Notes under the pieces: model-generated
Told to the model about the DNA's origin: nothing
Databases searched by the model: none
What the model saw: the letters and a program-made list of their open reading frames with translations, nothing else
NCBI RefSeq assembly: GCF_013303125.1
Contig: NZ_JABTTE010000020.1
Coordinates: 1-64,000, forward strand
Reading direction: 5' to 3'
Length of the DNA stretch: 64,000 nucleotides
DNA from: Calidifontibacillus erzurumensis
GTDB lineage: Bacteria; Bacillota; Bacilli; Bacillales; Bacillaceae_J
Position numbers and translations under genes: made by a program
Part shown: piece by piece, positions 36,280 to 46,609 of the stretch
Position numbering within the stretch: the first letter of the stretch is position 1
Layout of the letters: the number at the start of each line of letters is the position of its first letter

Positions 36280-38202
36280 TTAAATATCTTTCCTATTTGT
36301 ATCTTTTTTATTGTCCAACGAATTATAAGAGATTGTTTTTGTTGTTGGATCAATTGAAAATTCTACATTATTTAAAAATTCATCCACAATGATGGTTTGA
36401 TGATTAAGAGAAATTCTTCCATGATAAAATTCTTTCGCATAGATTCGTTTTTTCGCGATTAAGTGAGGGGTGTCTCCTGATTTCGAGCCGATGATGCCGC
36501 CGATGATTTGTCTTGATGCGTAAATTCTTCCTCCTCTTACGACTGCATTTTTTTCCAATATGCAATCTTTGCCGGCAAAAATATTGGAATGAATAACCCC
36601 GTTTTTCTTAATCCTGACGGTTCCGTTCGTTTTTATTTCAGAAAAATCGGATTCGCCGACTTCTATATTGCTGTCTTCTTTGATTGAATTTTCACAGAAA
36701 ATGGACACGTCTTTAAAAGCAAGAAGAAGGCAATTAAGAACATGTGGCAAATTGGTCTCTAGAAAAGTTCCCCGATTCATAAAAATTGACGATAAAATTT
36801 TTTTCATAATATTGATTTGGATTGGAATGTTCATATTTAAACGTTCCATCTCTGAAATAATTTTTAACAACTTATTTATATCATTGACTGTGTTTTTAAA
36901 CTTTTGTTCCATCAATAAGAAGAAAATATACGTTTTTCGAATCGACAGTCCTCTTTTTTTAACAACATTCATAATTTGCTGAAAGGCTGTTAGGATTTTT
37001 TTCATATCTACTTCTAATTTTTGTACCGTTTCATAAATCTGGCTAAATAAGACCCCATGCCTTCCTGCGTACAGCCTGCTATTGATAGCTACACCTTTTA
37101 CAGTAATATTTTGAGCAGAAATGATTGTGGCGGAATAAACATTTCCATAAATAATGACATTTCCTAAAGATTCAATTCTCATGTTTTCTGTCACATTTCC
37201 ATGGACAATGACATCACCGTGGAAGATTATATTTCCTGTCCACATGTTCACATCATTAAAAATCTCATAGTAAGGCAAGATATCAATATATTTCACCGTT
37301 TTCCCTGTAATGGATGGCCTTCCTTTACTTAAAGCATAAACTTTCCCATCGTCCGTTATTTTGACGTTTGATTTTCCTCTCAGAATGATTTTCTTAGGAG
37401 GCTTTGGATAGATCTTTTTTCCATAAACATTCATACCAGCTTGTCCTTCCACTGGCTGGTGTAGAATGGCAATTAAATCGCCAACATCAACGGAAGGGAT
37501 TTTCACACGATTTCGAAAATCAATTCGCCCCTCAACTTCTTCAAAACTTTCTTCTTTTTTCTCTGAAAATAATAGTTCAATCGAAGCATCTTTGGAATTG
37601 ATAGGTGGAGTGCCCTCTGCAATCACAATTTCCTCAAATGTCGGATCAATGAGTTCCTTATAAACGACGTCCATTTTTAAATCGGCTTTAATTCCCTTTT
37701 CATTAAGACTCTCAATAATCGATGAAAGGACCCCTTTAATATCAATCTTTTTTCGAACCGTTTCGATTTCTAACAAAAATCTTACAGATCGACTTTTGTT
37801 TTTTAATCGATAATCTGAAGCTGTTTCAGGTGACAATTTAAAAAATACTTTCATTTTATCTTTTGAAACAGTAATTATAAAAGGTTCTTGTTGTTTTGCT
37901 ATTTCCCAATAAATTTCATCGAGACTATTTACAGGGGTATCTTTTGTCATCTTTTTTCCATTGATATAAATATTTAATTCTTTATTATAAACAAGAACAG
38001 GAATACGTCCGCCTATATCAGGATCTTTTATAAATAATCGGTTGTTCCGAACTTCAATAAAACCGTCTTCTTCAATAGGATCATGAACGTTCTCTTTGAT
38101 GAATGGTTCTTTAAGTTGATCATGATCAATACTTTTTACGGAATGTTCCTCTTCGTTCAATAATGAATTAATAAGACTTATTAATTCATTTTCAGAGTGC
38201 AT
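36280..38202 (-). CDS. FapA/DUF342 family polymer-forming-like protein
   Basis: A 640-residue member of the FapA (DUF342) family. N-terminal alpha/beta region to about 215, then the hallmark beta-helix segment (GDLIAILHQPVEGQAGMNVYGKKI, GKVYALSKGRPSITGK, GNIIFHGDVIVHGNVTENMRIESLGNVIIYGNVYSATIISAQNITVKGVAI), a coiled-coil insertion (about 395-500) and more beta-helix. In Vibrio FapA aids polar flagellum assembly; in Bacilli the role is not settled. GGGGGA precedes the ATG. It follows a disrupted c-di-GMP gene on the same strand, but the 258-bp gap argues against tight coupling. Confidence 0.85.
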   Translation of the reverse strand: MHSENELISLINSLLNEEEHSVKSIDHDQLKEPFIKENVHDPIEEDGFIEVRNNRLFIKDPDIGGRIPVLVYNKELNIYINGKKMTKDTPVNSLDEIYWEIAKQQEPFIITVSKDKMKVFFKLSPETASDYRLKNKSRSVRFLLEIETVRKKIDIKGVLSSIIESLNEKGIKADLKMDVVYKELIDPTFEEIVIAEGTPPINSKDASIELLFSEKKEESFEEVEGRIDFRNRVKIPSVDVGDLIAILHQPVEGQAGMNVYGKKIYPKPPKKIILRGKSNVKITDDGKVYALSKGRPSITGKTVKYIDILPYYEIFNDVNMWTGNIIFHGDVIVHGNVTENMRIESLGNVIIYGNVYSATIISAQNITVKGVAINSRLYAGRHGVLFSQIYETVQKLEVDMKKILTAFQQIMNVVKKRGLSIRKTYIFFLLMEQKFKNTVNDINKLLKIISEMERLNMNIPIQINIMKKILSSIFMNRGTFLETNLPHVLNCLLLAFKDVSIFCENSIKEDSNIEVGESDFSEIKTNGTVRIKKNGVIHSNIFAGKDCILEKNAVVRGGRIYASRQIIGGIIGSKSGDTPHLIAKKRIYAKEFYHGRISLNHQTIIVDEFLNNVEFSIDPTTKTISYNSLDNKKDTNRKDI

Positions 38203-38460
38203 ATAATTTTTCCCCCTAAAAATTTTAAAAAGTGATTAAGAAAATTGTACAAAATCTATTGCTCTTTTGCATTGATTTTATCTCACATGAACCCCATATC
38301 CCTTAAAAAAATATTTCAATCAAATATCTTCATTAGGCGGGGCTCGTCGAATCCCATTTACGTACTAGGTTGCGCCTTTTCTCAGAGCGGAGAAGCAGGA
38401 TTCGATCTAACCTACGCCTTTCGCATTCCTTTACATCGGAAACTAAATCGGTACCCCTTA

Positions 38461-41117
38461 TTAACCTGCGTCCTTTACGTTTTTTAGAGAATTCTTTCGA
38501 TAATCCGTTAAAAATTGTACAAACTCATCGAACGGCAATGGTTTACTAATATAATACCCTTGCCCAACAGCACAATGATGAGCTGCCAAATAATGCATTT
38601 GCTCCTCTGTTTCAATACCTTCGGCAACGACTTCTAAGTTTAAAGATTCTGCAATAGAAATAATGGCATTAACCATTAGTACAGTTGCAGTATCATTTGA
38701 TTTACCAATTTCATCGATGAACGATTTATCAATTTTTAATGTATCAACACGCAATTTCGTTAAATACTTTAAAGAACTGTATCCGGAACCGAAATCATCA
38801 ATTGCAATACTGACGCCAAGTTTCTTTAATTCATAGAGTTTTTTTATTTTCTCTTTTTTGGATACCATGGAAAAACTTTCTGTTATCTCTAACTCTAATA
38901 ATCTCGGTTCTAGCTGTGTTTCCAATAACACTTTTTGAATCATTTCAACAAAATTTTCTTGCCTAAATTGATGAACAGATATGTTCACTGCCATCTGCAA
39001 TTCCGGAAATCCGGCATTTTGTAATATTTTACTATGCTGACAAGCTTCTCTTAGTGCCCATTCCCCAATGGAATCTATAAGCCCTGTCTCTTCAGCTAAA
39101 GGTATAAATTTAGAAGGTGGAACAATCCCCTTCCAAGGGTGATTCCAACGGATGAGCGCTTCACAACCGACGATTTCTTTAGTAAATAAATCAATTTTGG
39201 GTTGGTAATAAAGTTCAAATTCTTTTTTCTCCACAGCCTTGCGAAGTTCCAATTCCAACTCCATAATTTCGGTTGGTATTTTTGTCATATAATTTTGGTA
39301 AATGGAATAATCATTTTTTCCATTATGTTTTGCCCAATACATGGCGATATCAGCGTTTTTCATTAATGTTCCAAGATCATTACCATGGTCAGGGTAAAAA
39401 CTAATCCCTATACTACACGTAATAAACAATTCTTTTCCGTCAATGTTATATGGGAGGCTAATTTCCTTCATAATATTTTTTGCAAAATTTGCGATCAGTT
39501 TTTTATTACTACACGGCACTAACATCGCAAACTCGTCCCCACCAAAGCGAGCGATATCCAAATCAAATGGGGCCAAATCTGTTAATGTTCTTAAACGGTT
39601 TGCAACTAATTTTAGGAGAATATCCCCTGTACTATGGCCTAATGAATCATTAATATATTTAAACCGGTCTAAGTCTAAAAAGAAGACCGCTGAGTCCACC
39701 TTGTCATTCATCAATTCCTGTAGTTTTCCTCAAATGCTCGACGATTTAACAATTGCGTTAAATGATCTTTTGTTGCTAATTCTTGGATTTCTTTTTGAGC
39801 TTCTTTTTTGTCTGTAATATCATTTTTAATAATGAGAAATTGATAAGGCTGGCCGATATTATTGATAAAAGGGATCACCATCGTTTGAACCCAGTAATAC
39901 GTACCATCTTTAGCCCTGTTTTGAATTTCTCCTTCCCAAACTTTTCCTTGATTCAGCGTATCCCATAATTCATTATAAAATTGTTCAGTGTGGAAATCGG
40001 ATTTCGTAAGTTGATACGATTTCCCAATGACGTCACTACGTTCGTACTTCGAAATTTTGCAAAACTTATCATTTACATATTTAATAATCCCTTTTTCATC
40101 GATAATTTCAACGATACTTGATTTTTCCAATGCTTCCTTAATGTTAATAAGCTCTTGAAAATAGTGGCTGGATCGTTTTTTTTCTGTAATATCAACAAAA
40201 ATTGTTAAATTCGTATGATCGCCCATAAAGTGGAAAGGTATAGATAACACTTCGACAGTAATCGTTTCCCCATTCGCATTGATCCATTCTTCTTCTGCGA
40301 TGTCTACAGGTAGTTTTTGTTCTAAAACCGTATGAAAACGTGCCAATACAAGATCATGATAGTTTGGATGTATAAATGAAAGAACAGATTTCCCTATGAT
40401 TTCCTTTTCATTTTTAAACCCGAGGCTTTGCAAAGCATATTGATTCAAAAATTTAAATTTACGATCTTTGATAATCATAATACCTAGTGGTGATTTGTGT
40501 AAAAGGATGCGATATTTTTTTTCATTGATGGATAAATTAACAAGCAATCGCCATATAACAAATATTATTAATATGAGAATGATGTTAAATGAAAGCGATA
40601 AAATGTTTTCTAGTGTAAGACCTCGCAAAGATTTTTGATCTTCTTGTTCAAGCAAAAAAATGGTTTTATTAAGATAAATAATCAGACTATCACTTTTTTT
40701 CTCCATTTGCCGAATGGCTAGACTTGGCTCTTCTTTTCCGGAAATAAACTTGTCAATATCCATTTTCAACGAATGCCATTCCCGTTCAATAAAATCCATA
40801 TTTGTTTTTATCTCTTCGGACGATGTCAGAAATTTTGAGTTGATCATTTCATCCTTCACTCTATGAAAACGATCCTCAAATTCACGCATGAGTGCTTCCA
40901 TTCTATTTTTCGCCCTAAAATCATTTAATATAATATATTGAATTGCTTTTTTGGTTATTTTTTCAGTGAGCATTCTTTCATATGCAATTTTATTGATCAT
41001 TACGCTAATATTCTTCGATTTTTCCATAGAATTCGTGACTATAAGGTAAACGATAGAACCAATAGTTGAAATAAGTAAGAAAAATACGGCTAGTTTCACA
41101 TAAAGCGATTTATTCAT
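38461..41117 (-). pseudogene. membrane PAS-PAS-GGDEF-EAL gene split by a one-base frameshift
   Basis: The N-terminal part (from the ATG at 41117, GGGAGG site) has a membrane helix, an extracytoplasmic helical sensor (about 30-170), a second membrane helix, two PAS domains, and the first residues of a GGDEF domain (TKDHLTQLLNRRAFEENYRN), then a stop. The rest continues in the next frame from DKVDSAVFFLDLDRF with intact GGDEF (ARFGGDEFAML) and EAL (GCEALIRWNHP). Restoring one A to the A4 run (plus-strand T at 39724-39727) gives EEKLQELMNDKV and rejoins the frames. So it is a single gene broken by a one-base loss, a sequencing error, or a slippage site. The separate C-terminal frame could still make a GGDEF-EAL fragment. 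Confidence 0.88.
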
Positions 41118-41980
41118 GGTGCTCCCTCCCCCTAAACACGCCCTAGCAATTCCCTTGCTTTCTTCCAAATTTTTTATCAAATAAGGGAATGCCGTCATAT
41201 TGATCCCCACCACTAATCAATAAAAAACATACGGAAAGTACCAGTAGAAAATTATTAAATTTGTTCCAACTATGCAAAAAGTAATATGGAAAATACTACC
41301 ATAGGTCTATTTTATCACTAATTTTATAATACTTTTTTCTAAAACGTGAAAAAAATGTGAAATTTTTGTTAATGGAGATGTGCGTGGTCTTGTTCCATAA
41401 AAGCTACGAAAAGTAATAATGCTAGAAAATCTGCATGACCCACCACTTAGAACACCATCGTTACATACAAGTGCAGAAGGGGACATTGGGGAATACAAAA
41501 AACTACACCCTGAACATGACTCAGGGCAATAGTTTCGATGCTAAATTAATCCCAGAAATTTCCGATAATCAAAAAGCTAAGCACATATATAATTATTACT
41601 CCAATACATATGGGAAACAACTCATCCTATACACAATGTGTATTTATCCGAACTTTCAAAGATTATCTCCAATTAATGATAGGATTACACCATTTTTGTT
41701 AAAAAAATTCACTTTTTTAGAGAATCTAAATATCCAGCACCCTCTTGTTTATGGTTTTTCTTTTTTATAGCTATTGAAAAATCCCCAAAATTAAATTATT
41801 GGGGAGTCATCTTGGCACAGCCAAATAGGTGACATGCACAAAAACTAAAGTTTTCGGTTTTAATAGGATTTATTTCTTAATTTCAGTTTAAATATATTAT
41901 TAAAAATTTACTAAAATCATTTAATAAACCTATGTTATTTTAGGTTAAAAGTATGATTTTTCGACAAAGAATGACATTTT

Positions 41981-41996
41981 TCGTGATATATATCAC
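41981..41996. promoter_or_regulatory. Fnr/CRP-family-like dyad CGTGATATATATCACA
   Basis: GTGATAT/ATATCAC is a perfect 14-bp palindrome, differing in one outer base from the Bacillus Fnr consensus TGTGA-N6-TCACA. It lies 360 bp upstream of the next plus-strand gene. Confidence 0.4.
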
Positions 41997-42312
41997 ATAA
42001 AAAAATTTTTAAAAATGTTAAAATTTGGTCGTGTTTTTAAGTCCTAATAAAAAAAGAAGAGAAAAGAAAGTGTTACGAAACAAATTTTCAAAGGTTTTAC
42101 CACTTCACTCCAAGATTGTTTATACAATCACTTTGAAAAGAAATTGGAGGGGAAATGATGTTCAGACTTTGGAACACCTAATGTTTAATATACAGACAAA
42201 ATATATTACATAACCTTTATGAATTAGAAAAAACAACAAACATCTATTTCAGGCATATATTCAATAACATTTTTATAACTACAATTTTACGGAATAAATT
42301 TCAGAATTTTTT

Positions 42313-42327
42313 AAAAACGATCAAAAT
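42313..42327 (+). promoter_or_regulatory. second copy of AAAAACGATCAAAAT
   Basis: Identical to the element before comK and at nearly the same distance from the start codon (26 bases against 25). Confidence 0.5.
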
Positions 42328-42353
42328 GTAGGTTATTAGGAGGTTCATGTAAG

Positions 42354-42938
42354 TTGAAAAGGGAATGGTCGCAAGAAGAATTAAATTATCTTAAAGAAAA
42401 CGTTGGTATATATAAAATAGCAACAATTGCAAAAAAACTCAATCGCTCGTATGAATCCATTAACCAAAAAATAAATCGACTGGGACTAGCAAATACAAAA
42501 ATTCATACTGGTTTCATTACACTGGGGGAATTGGCCAGATATTTAAAGATAGATCGTAATACTGTGAAATGTTGGGTTCGCAAATATGGATTACCGTGTA
42601 TCAAAAGGGTCACAAGGAAATCAAAAGTATTTTATTTTGTAAATCCTTCAGAGTTTTGGAAATGGGCAGAAGTTCATAAAGACAAAGTAAAATTCTCTGA
42701 TATTGAAAAAAACACCATTATCCCTGAGCCTAGTTGGGTAGATGAAGAAAGACAAAAGGATCAAGATATGACTAAGAAGAGAACCTATAAGAATTGGACA
42801 ACTTTAGAGGACGAAATACTTTTAGAACTCCGTCAAAATGGCCTTACTTACAAAGAGATTGGCATATTAATGAATCGAAGTTCTATTAGTGTAGAACGTC
42901 GTTATAATAGGATCATTTCTAGAAAAAATAGGGATTAA
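42354..42938 (+). CDS. DNA-binding protein with two Myb/SANT-like domains and a central helix-turn-helix
   Basis: A 194-residue protein in three parts: an N-terminal SANT-like helix-turn-helix (WSQEELNYLKENVGIYKIATIAKKLNRSYESINQKI), a MerR/excisionase-like helix-turn-helix (FITLGELARYLKIDRNTVKCWVRKYGLP, about 53-80), and a C-terminal second SANT-like domain (WTTLEDEILLELRQNGLTYKEIGILMNRSSISVERRY). This type is common in phages and mobile DNA as a regulator. The start is TTG with AGGAGG ten bases upstream; an ATG between them is followed at once by TAA. No phage genes flank it. Target unknown. Confidence 0.75.
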   Translation: MKREWSQEELNYLKENVGIYKIATIAKKLNRSYESINQKINRLGLANTKIHTGFITLGELARYLKIDRNTVKCWVRKYGLPCIKRVTRKSKVFYFVNPSEFWKWAEVHKDKVKFSDIEKNTIIPEPSWVDEERQKDQDMTKKRTYKNWTTLEDEILLELRQNGLTYKEIGILMNRSSISVERRYNRIISRKNRD

Positions 42939-43160
42939 TATAGGTAACCTTTACTCTGACATGAAATGTATGATAATATGAATCGACAAATCATCAAGAC
43001 AGAGCATTTCTAGTGGGTCTGCCGATGTTATAAAATTTATTGCGAAAGTATCTTTTATAATTATAATAGCAATAATTCTTGTATCTTCATTCATTATTAT
43101 TAATTTTTTTTATTTGATAAAAATAAAGATTCAGATCAAAATCTGGGGTGAACATTAACA

Positions 43161-44849
43161 ATGAAACTAACGGTTTCAAAAAAAATGTTTTTGGGATTTG
43201 GGGCAATTATAGCTTTACTTATTATTTTAGGAAAGTTTGCATCTATGGAAATTGAAAAGACGATAAAGACATATGACAATTTTCTTGATAACCGCGTCGA
43301 AAAAGTTAGTTTAATCAAAGATTTAATCATTTCTTCAAAAGATATGCAACTAGCTATCCGCGGCTTTCTATTAATTGAAGAGGATGAATCACTCGCCCTC
43401 TATCAAAATTCTTTAAATAAGCAAGAAGAAATAAGTGAAAAATTACAATCTTTGATAACAGAAGAAAGAGAAAGAGCGTTATTGCAAGAACTAAATCATT
43501 TAACAACTCAATATACTCAGGCTGCTGAAGAAATGATTGCCTTAAAAAAAGAAGGTAACCCAACTTTTATAAATATCTTATCAGAAAAAGGTTATCCCCT
43601 TGTTCAAGCTTACCTTACTAAAGCTGATGAGATGATTGCATTTCAAGTTTCTCAGTTAGAAAAAGTTCGCAACATAACGAATGAGAAGATAAAAGATATT
43701 AAACGAAGTTTTTTCATACTAGGGATCATTACTGTATTGCTTGGGATTGGCATAGCATTTGTTATTAGCAGAATGATTTCTAATCCTGTAAAAAGAATGT
43801 CAATCATAGCAGAAAAAATAGCTGATGGTGATTTGACACAAGATACAATAAAAATAAATAACAAAGATGAAATTGGAGCCTTAGCAAATGCTTTTAACGA
43901 TATGACTTTTAAACTCAAGCGGGTTTTACACCATATTAATAATAGTGCTGAACAAGTAGCAGAAGCATCGAAATAACTTCAAAAAACTAGTGAACAAGCA
44001 AACAAAGCGACAGAACAAATAACTTCTGCTATTCATGAAGTAGCCCATGGTTCAGAAACACAAGTATTTAGTACTCAGGAATGCGCAAAAGCTATGGAGG
44101 ATATATCTATTGGCATCCAAACCATTACTGAATCTTCAGCTTCTGTTAAGGATTCTGTACAAAAGGCAGTGGAATTATCCAATAAAGGTTTCCAGTCACT
44201 GCATGATTCGATTCAACAAATGAATTTAGTTGAAAGCGGAGCTAAAAATGCAATGACAGCCATCCAACAATTAAATGGACACTCTGAAGAAATCAGTAAA
44301 ATTATAGAAGTAATCACAAATATTGCGCGTCAAACGAATTTATTAGCTCTAAATGCTGCGATAGAGGCAGCCCGTACAGGAGAAAATGGAAAAGGCTTTT
44401 CAGTTGTAGCCGAGGAAATAAGAAACTTAGCAAATCGGTCCCAAAGGTCGGCTGATCAGATCGTTCAATTAATTGAACATATTCAACTCGATATAGAAAC
44501 AGCAAATAAAGAAATAGGTATAGGCACTCATGAAATAATGGTAGGTAAAAAACTAATCAATCAAACTGGTGTCATATTTAAACAAATATTAAATTCTATG
44601 GAACAAGTAAACTCTCAAGTTCATGAGGTATCTGTAACAACCGAAAAAATTTCTACCAATTCAGAAGAAGTATTATCTGCAGTTGAACAATTAGCACAAA
44701 TTGCAAAAGATGCATCAGATCAAGCACATGAAGTAGCAATAGCTTCAGAGGAACATTTAGCCTTTATGGAAGAGGTCACTGCATCAAGTGTATCCTTAGG
44801 CCGATTAGCTCAAGAATTACAAGGGGTAACTTTGAGATTTAAGTTATAA
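43161..44849 (+). pseudogene. methyl-accepting chemotaxis protein interrupted by an in-frame stop
   Basis: A 562-codon chemoreceptor reading frame: membrane helix (about 8-28), four-helix-bundle sensor (about 35-175), second membrane helix (about 178-200), HAMP, and the signalling domain with [41 protein letters not shown] at 43974-43976 interrupts it just after EQVAEASK. The frame resumes without shift (LQKTSEQANKATEQITSAI), so one substitution, for example TCA to TAA, explains it. The truncated product would keep sensor and HAMP but lose signalling. A reinitiated fragment from 44094 is possible but would lack a membrane anchor. Confidence 0.88.
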
Positions 44850-45301
44850 ATTTATTGTTTAGCAATTCAGTTAAAATTTAGATCATACGGTAAATAAGGG
44901 ATTTTCAATACTCCTGATAAATGTTCATATCCATTACACTTTACATTGTGTCTCTTTGAAGCAATTTACAACGGGAGAGCTGCTGAAGTTTGCAAGGTAA
45001 ACAACATATTGTACGCTAAGCAGCAAAAAAATAAATTACATAAAAATTTTACATGCTGTTATTTCCCAATCAACATAAAATTCTTTTTGTTGACCTGAAA
45101 GTTGCTGTTCGGCAAACATATCCTAGGCTCATGCATTTATACTTTGGTAAATCAACAATATATTCCTTCCTGGGCAAGCTTTTACCAATGAAAATAAAAT
45201 AATTTAAACCTTTTTGATTAAAAAATTCAAAAAGTTTTTTAGATATTCGTTTTTTAGATATTCCTGTGACGCCAACTTTAATAAAATCCCTTTACAATAT
45301 A

Positions 45302-45341
45302 AAAAGGCACGGTAGCAATTAAACTGCTTATCGTGCCTTTT
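45302..45341. terminator. bidirectional hairpin
   Basis: AAAAGGCACG pairs with CGTGCCTTTT, and an inner AGCA/TGCT extends the stem. T-tract on the plus side, A-tract on the other. Confidence 0.6.
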
Positions 45342-45794
45342 CTCCCGTAAAAATCCATTTGTATATTTAATTATTTTTATATTTGCAAGTACAAGTAAAA
45401 CCAATTTTACAAAGGTAAATAGAACCTAAATCCATCCACAAATTAATTTCCAATTGAAGGACCATTCGTAAGATCATAACATAATTAAGTTTTTTTTATT
45501 TATTTTACTTTCAATCATTTTTTCATAAAATGCCGCTTCTTAAGTATTTTGAAATTTGCCATAAGAATCGTTTAATTAGCTAGTGTTTTAATAGTCCTTA
45601 TTCTCCTACATTGTTGAGTTCTGATCCATAAATACTAATGACAATGAATTATCAAAACTGCAATAAGCCCCATAAAATAAACGATGTAAAGTTCATGATT
45701 ATTGACTTATTGGATTTTGCTCTTAAACTTTAAAGATACCTCTAAGCTGAACGTGAAGTATATGGATAAAGAAAATTTCATTTATTTTATTTTC

Positions 45795-45826
45795 AAGCCC
45801 AGGTACCATATATGGTACCTGGGCTT
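45795..45826. repeat. perfect 32-bp palindrome
   Basis: AAGCCCAGGTACCATA is followed without a gap by its exact reverse complement. No T-tract lies on either side, so it is not an ordinary terminator. Confidence 0.9.
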
Positions 45827-45992
45827 AGGCTCTCCTATATTTTTAAATACCTGAAAGAACGTTGTATCAATAATTTGAATTGTTGATATTAAAACAGTTT
45901 TGAAAAGTTCGAGTATGACCTAATCGTTTCAAAATTTGTGGTAAACAAAGATGCGCCTAGTTGGATTTACATCAGTAGCACCCTAAAACCCT

Positions 45993-46094
45993 TTAACACT
46001 TTAAGGCTACTACAATTAAAATTGTTATTAGAAATATTACAATCAAATAAAATTTTACTTTTAACTTTACTGTTAATTTCAAACTTAATTTCAT
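45993..46094 (-). CDS. 33-residue cationic membrane peptide, type I toxin-like
   Basis: Starts MKLSLKLTVKLKVKFY and continues with a membrane helix LIVIFLITILIVVALKC to the stop. The first 14 residues have five lysines alternating with hydrophobic residues. The ATG (46092-46094) has AAGGAGG nine bases upstream, and the promoter at 46171-46199 fits a 70-nt leader. In that leader GCCTCCTTTAA can pair over 11 bp with the TTAAAGGAGGC that holds the ribosome binding site, so translation should be off in the folded form. Size, charge, single helix and a sequestered site are features of type I toxins. No antisense RNA is proven. No family name is recognised. Confidence 0.6.
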   Translation of the reverse strand: MKLSLKLTVKLKVKFYLIVIFLITILIVVALKC

Positions 46095-46097
46095 TAT

Positions 46098-46155
46098 TAT
46101 AAGCCTCCTTTAACTTATACTCATTAAACCTAAAAAAGTATTAAAGGAGGCCTAA
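46098..46155 (-). promoter_or_regulatory. ribosome-binding-site-sequestering hairpin
   Basis: On the minus-strand transcript, GGCCTCCTTTAA (46143-46154) pairs with TTAAAGGAGGC (46102-46112) across a 29-nt loop. Confidence 0.6.
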
Positions 46156-46170
46156 GCCTTATTTAAGAAA

Positions 46171-46199
46171 ATTTTACCATTTTAATACTTATATTGCAA
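46171..46199 (-). promoter_or_regulatory. minus-strand sigma-A type promoter
   Basis: On the minus strand TTGCAA (46194-46199) and TAAAAT (46171-46176) are separated by 17 bp. It points at the 33-residue peptide gene. A plus-strand TATAAT (46226-46231) points away from the gene. Confidence 0.55.
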
Positions 46200-46580
46200 T
46201 ATTAACTTTTTATTTTATAACTGTCTATAATGCACCAGTATTTAGTCATCTTGGATTCCAATTAAGGAAATTAATTCCCTTAAATAACACCTTGATCTCC
46301 CTAAATATCTCCTTTAATTGATGTTTATTTATTGCTCAATCACTAAATAAAGGGACAATTTTGCACACAATAATTATTACATTTGCAGCTCACGTTTATT
46401 TAATGCTGTCCATAAAAACTGCTAATAAATACAGGTAGACCTTAATAATGAATAATAAACAAAAAATTAACTGTATGATATTTAGATAAAATGAAGACTT
46501 ACTTAAAACAAAAAATAAGAATTCCCGCTTCAATGCCCTATTACACAACGACAATTACAAATCAATTCGGTAATTTATCG

Positions 46581-46603
46581 CTCTTCAATTCGACAATTTC
46601 AAC
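46581..46603. repeat. 23-bp repeat, left copy
   Basis: Begins GCTCTTCAATTCGACAATTT and is identical to 51402-51424. Both copies are followed by GAT(A/G)TCCCAATG. This copy is at the left end of the transposase relic. Confidence 0.85.
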
Positions 46604-46609
46604 TGCTTT

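Larger units (their letters stand above)
41118..42353. other. 1.2-kb gene-free stretch with regulatory-looking sequences
   Basis: A 111-codon frame (41435-41770) has no ribosome binding site or family. A hairpin, TCCCCAA/TTGGGGA at 41782-41805, ends in T-run only on the minus strand. A dyad at 41981-41996 is listed separately. Confidence 0.4.
44850..45992. other. 1.1-kb gene-free stretch
   Basis: No supported gene. Contains a 15-bp tandem pair (GTTTTTTAGATATTC, near 45234), the hairpin at 45302-45341 and a perfect palindrome at 45795-45826. Some of it may be decayed mobile DNA. Confidence 0.4.

Noticed and set aside
41435-41770. 111-codon frame
   Set aside because: No ribosome binding site and no family; kept only as part of the gene-free stretch.
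45204-45404. 66-codon minus-strand frame
   Set aside because: Runs through a bidirectional terminator hairpin and tandem AT repeats, so not coding.
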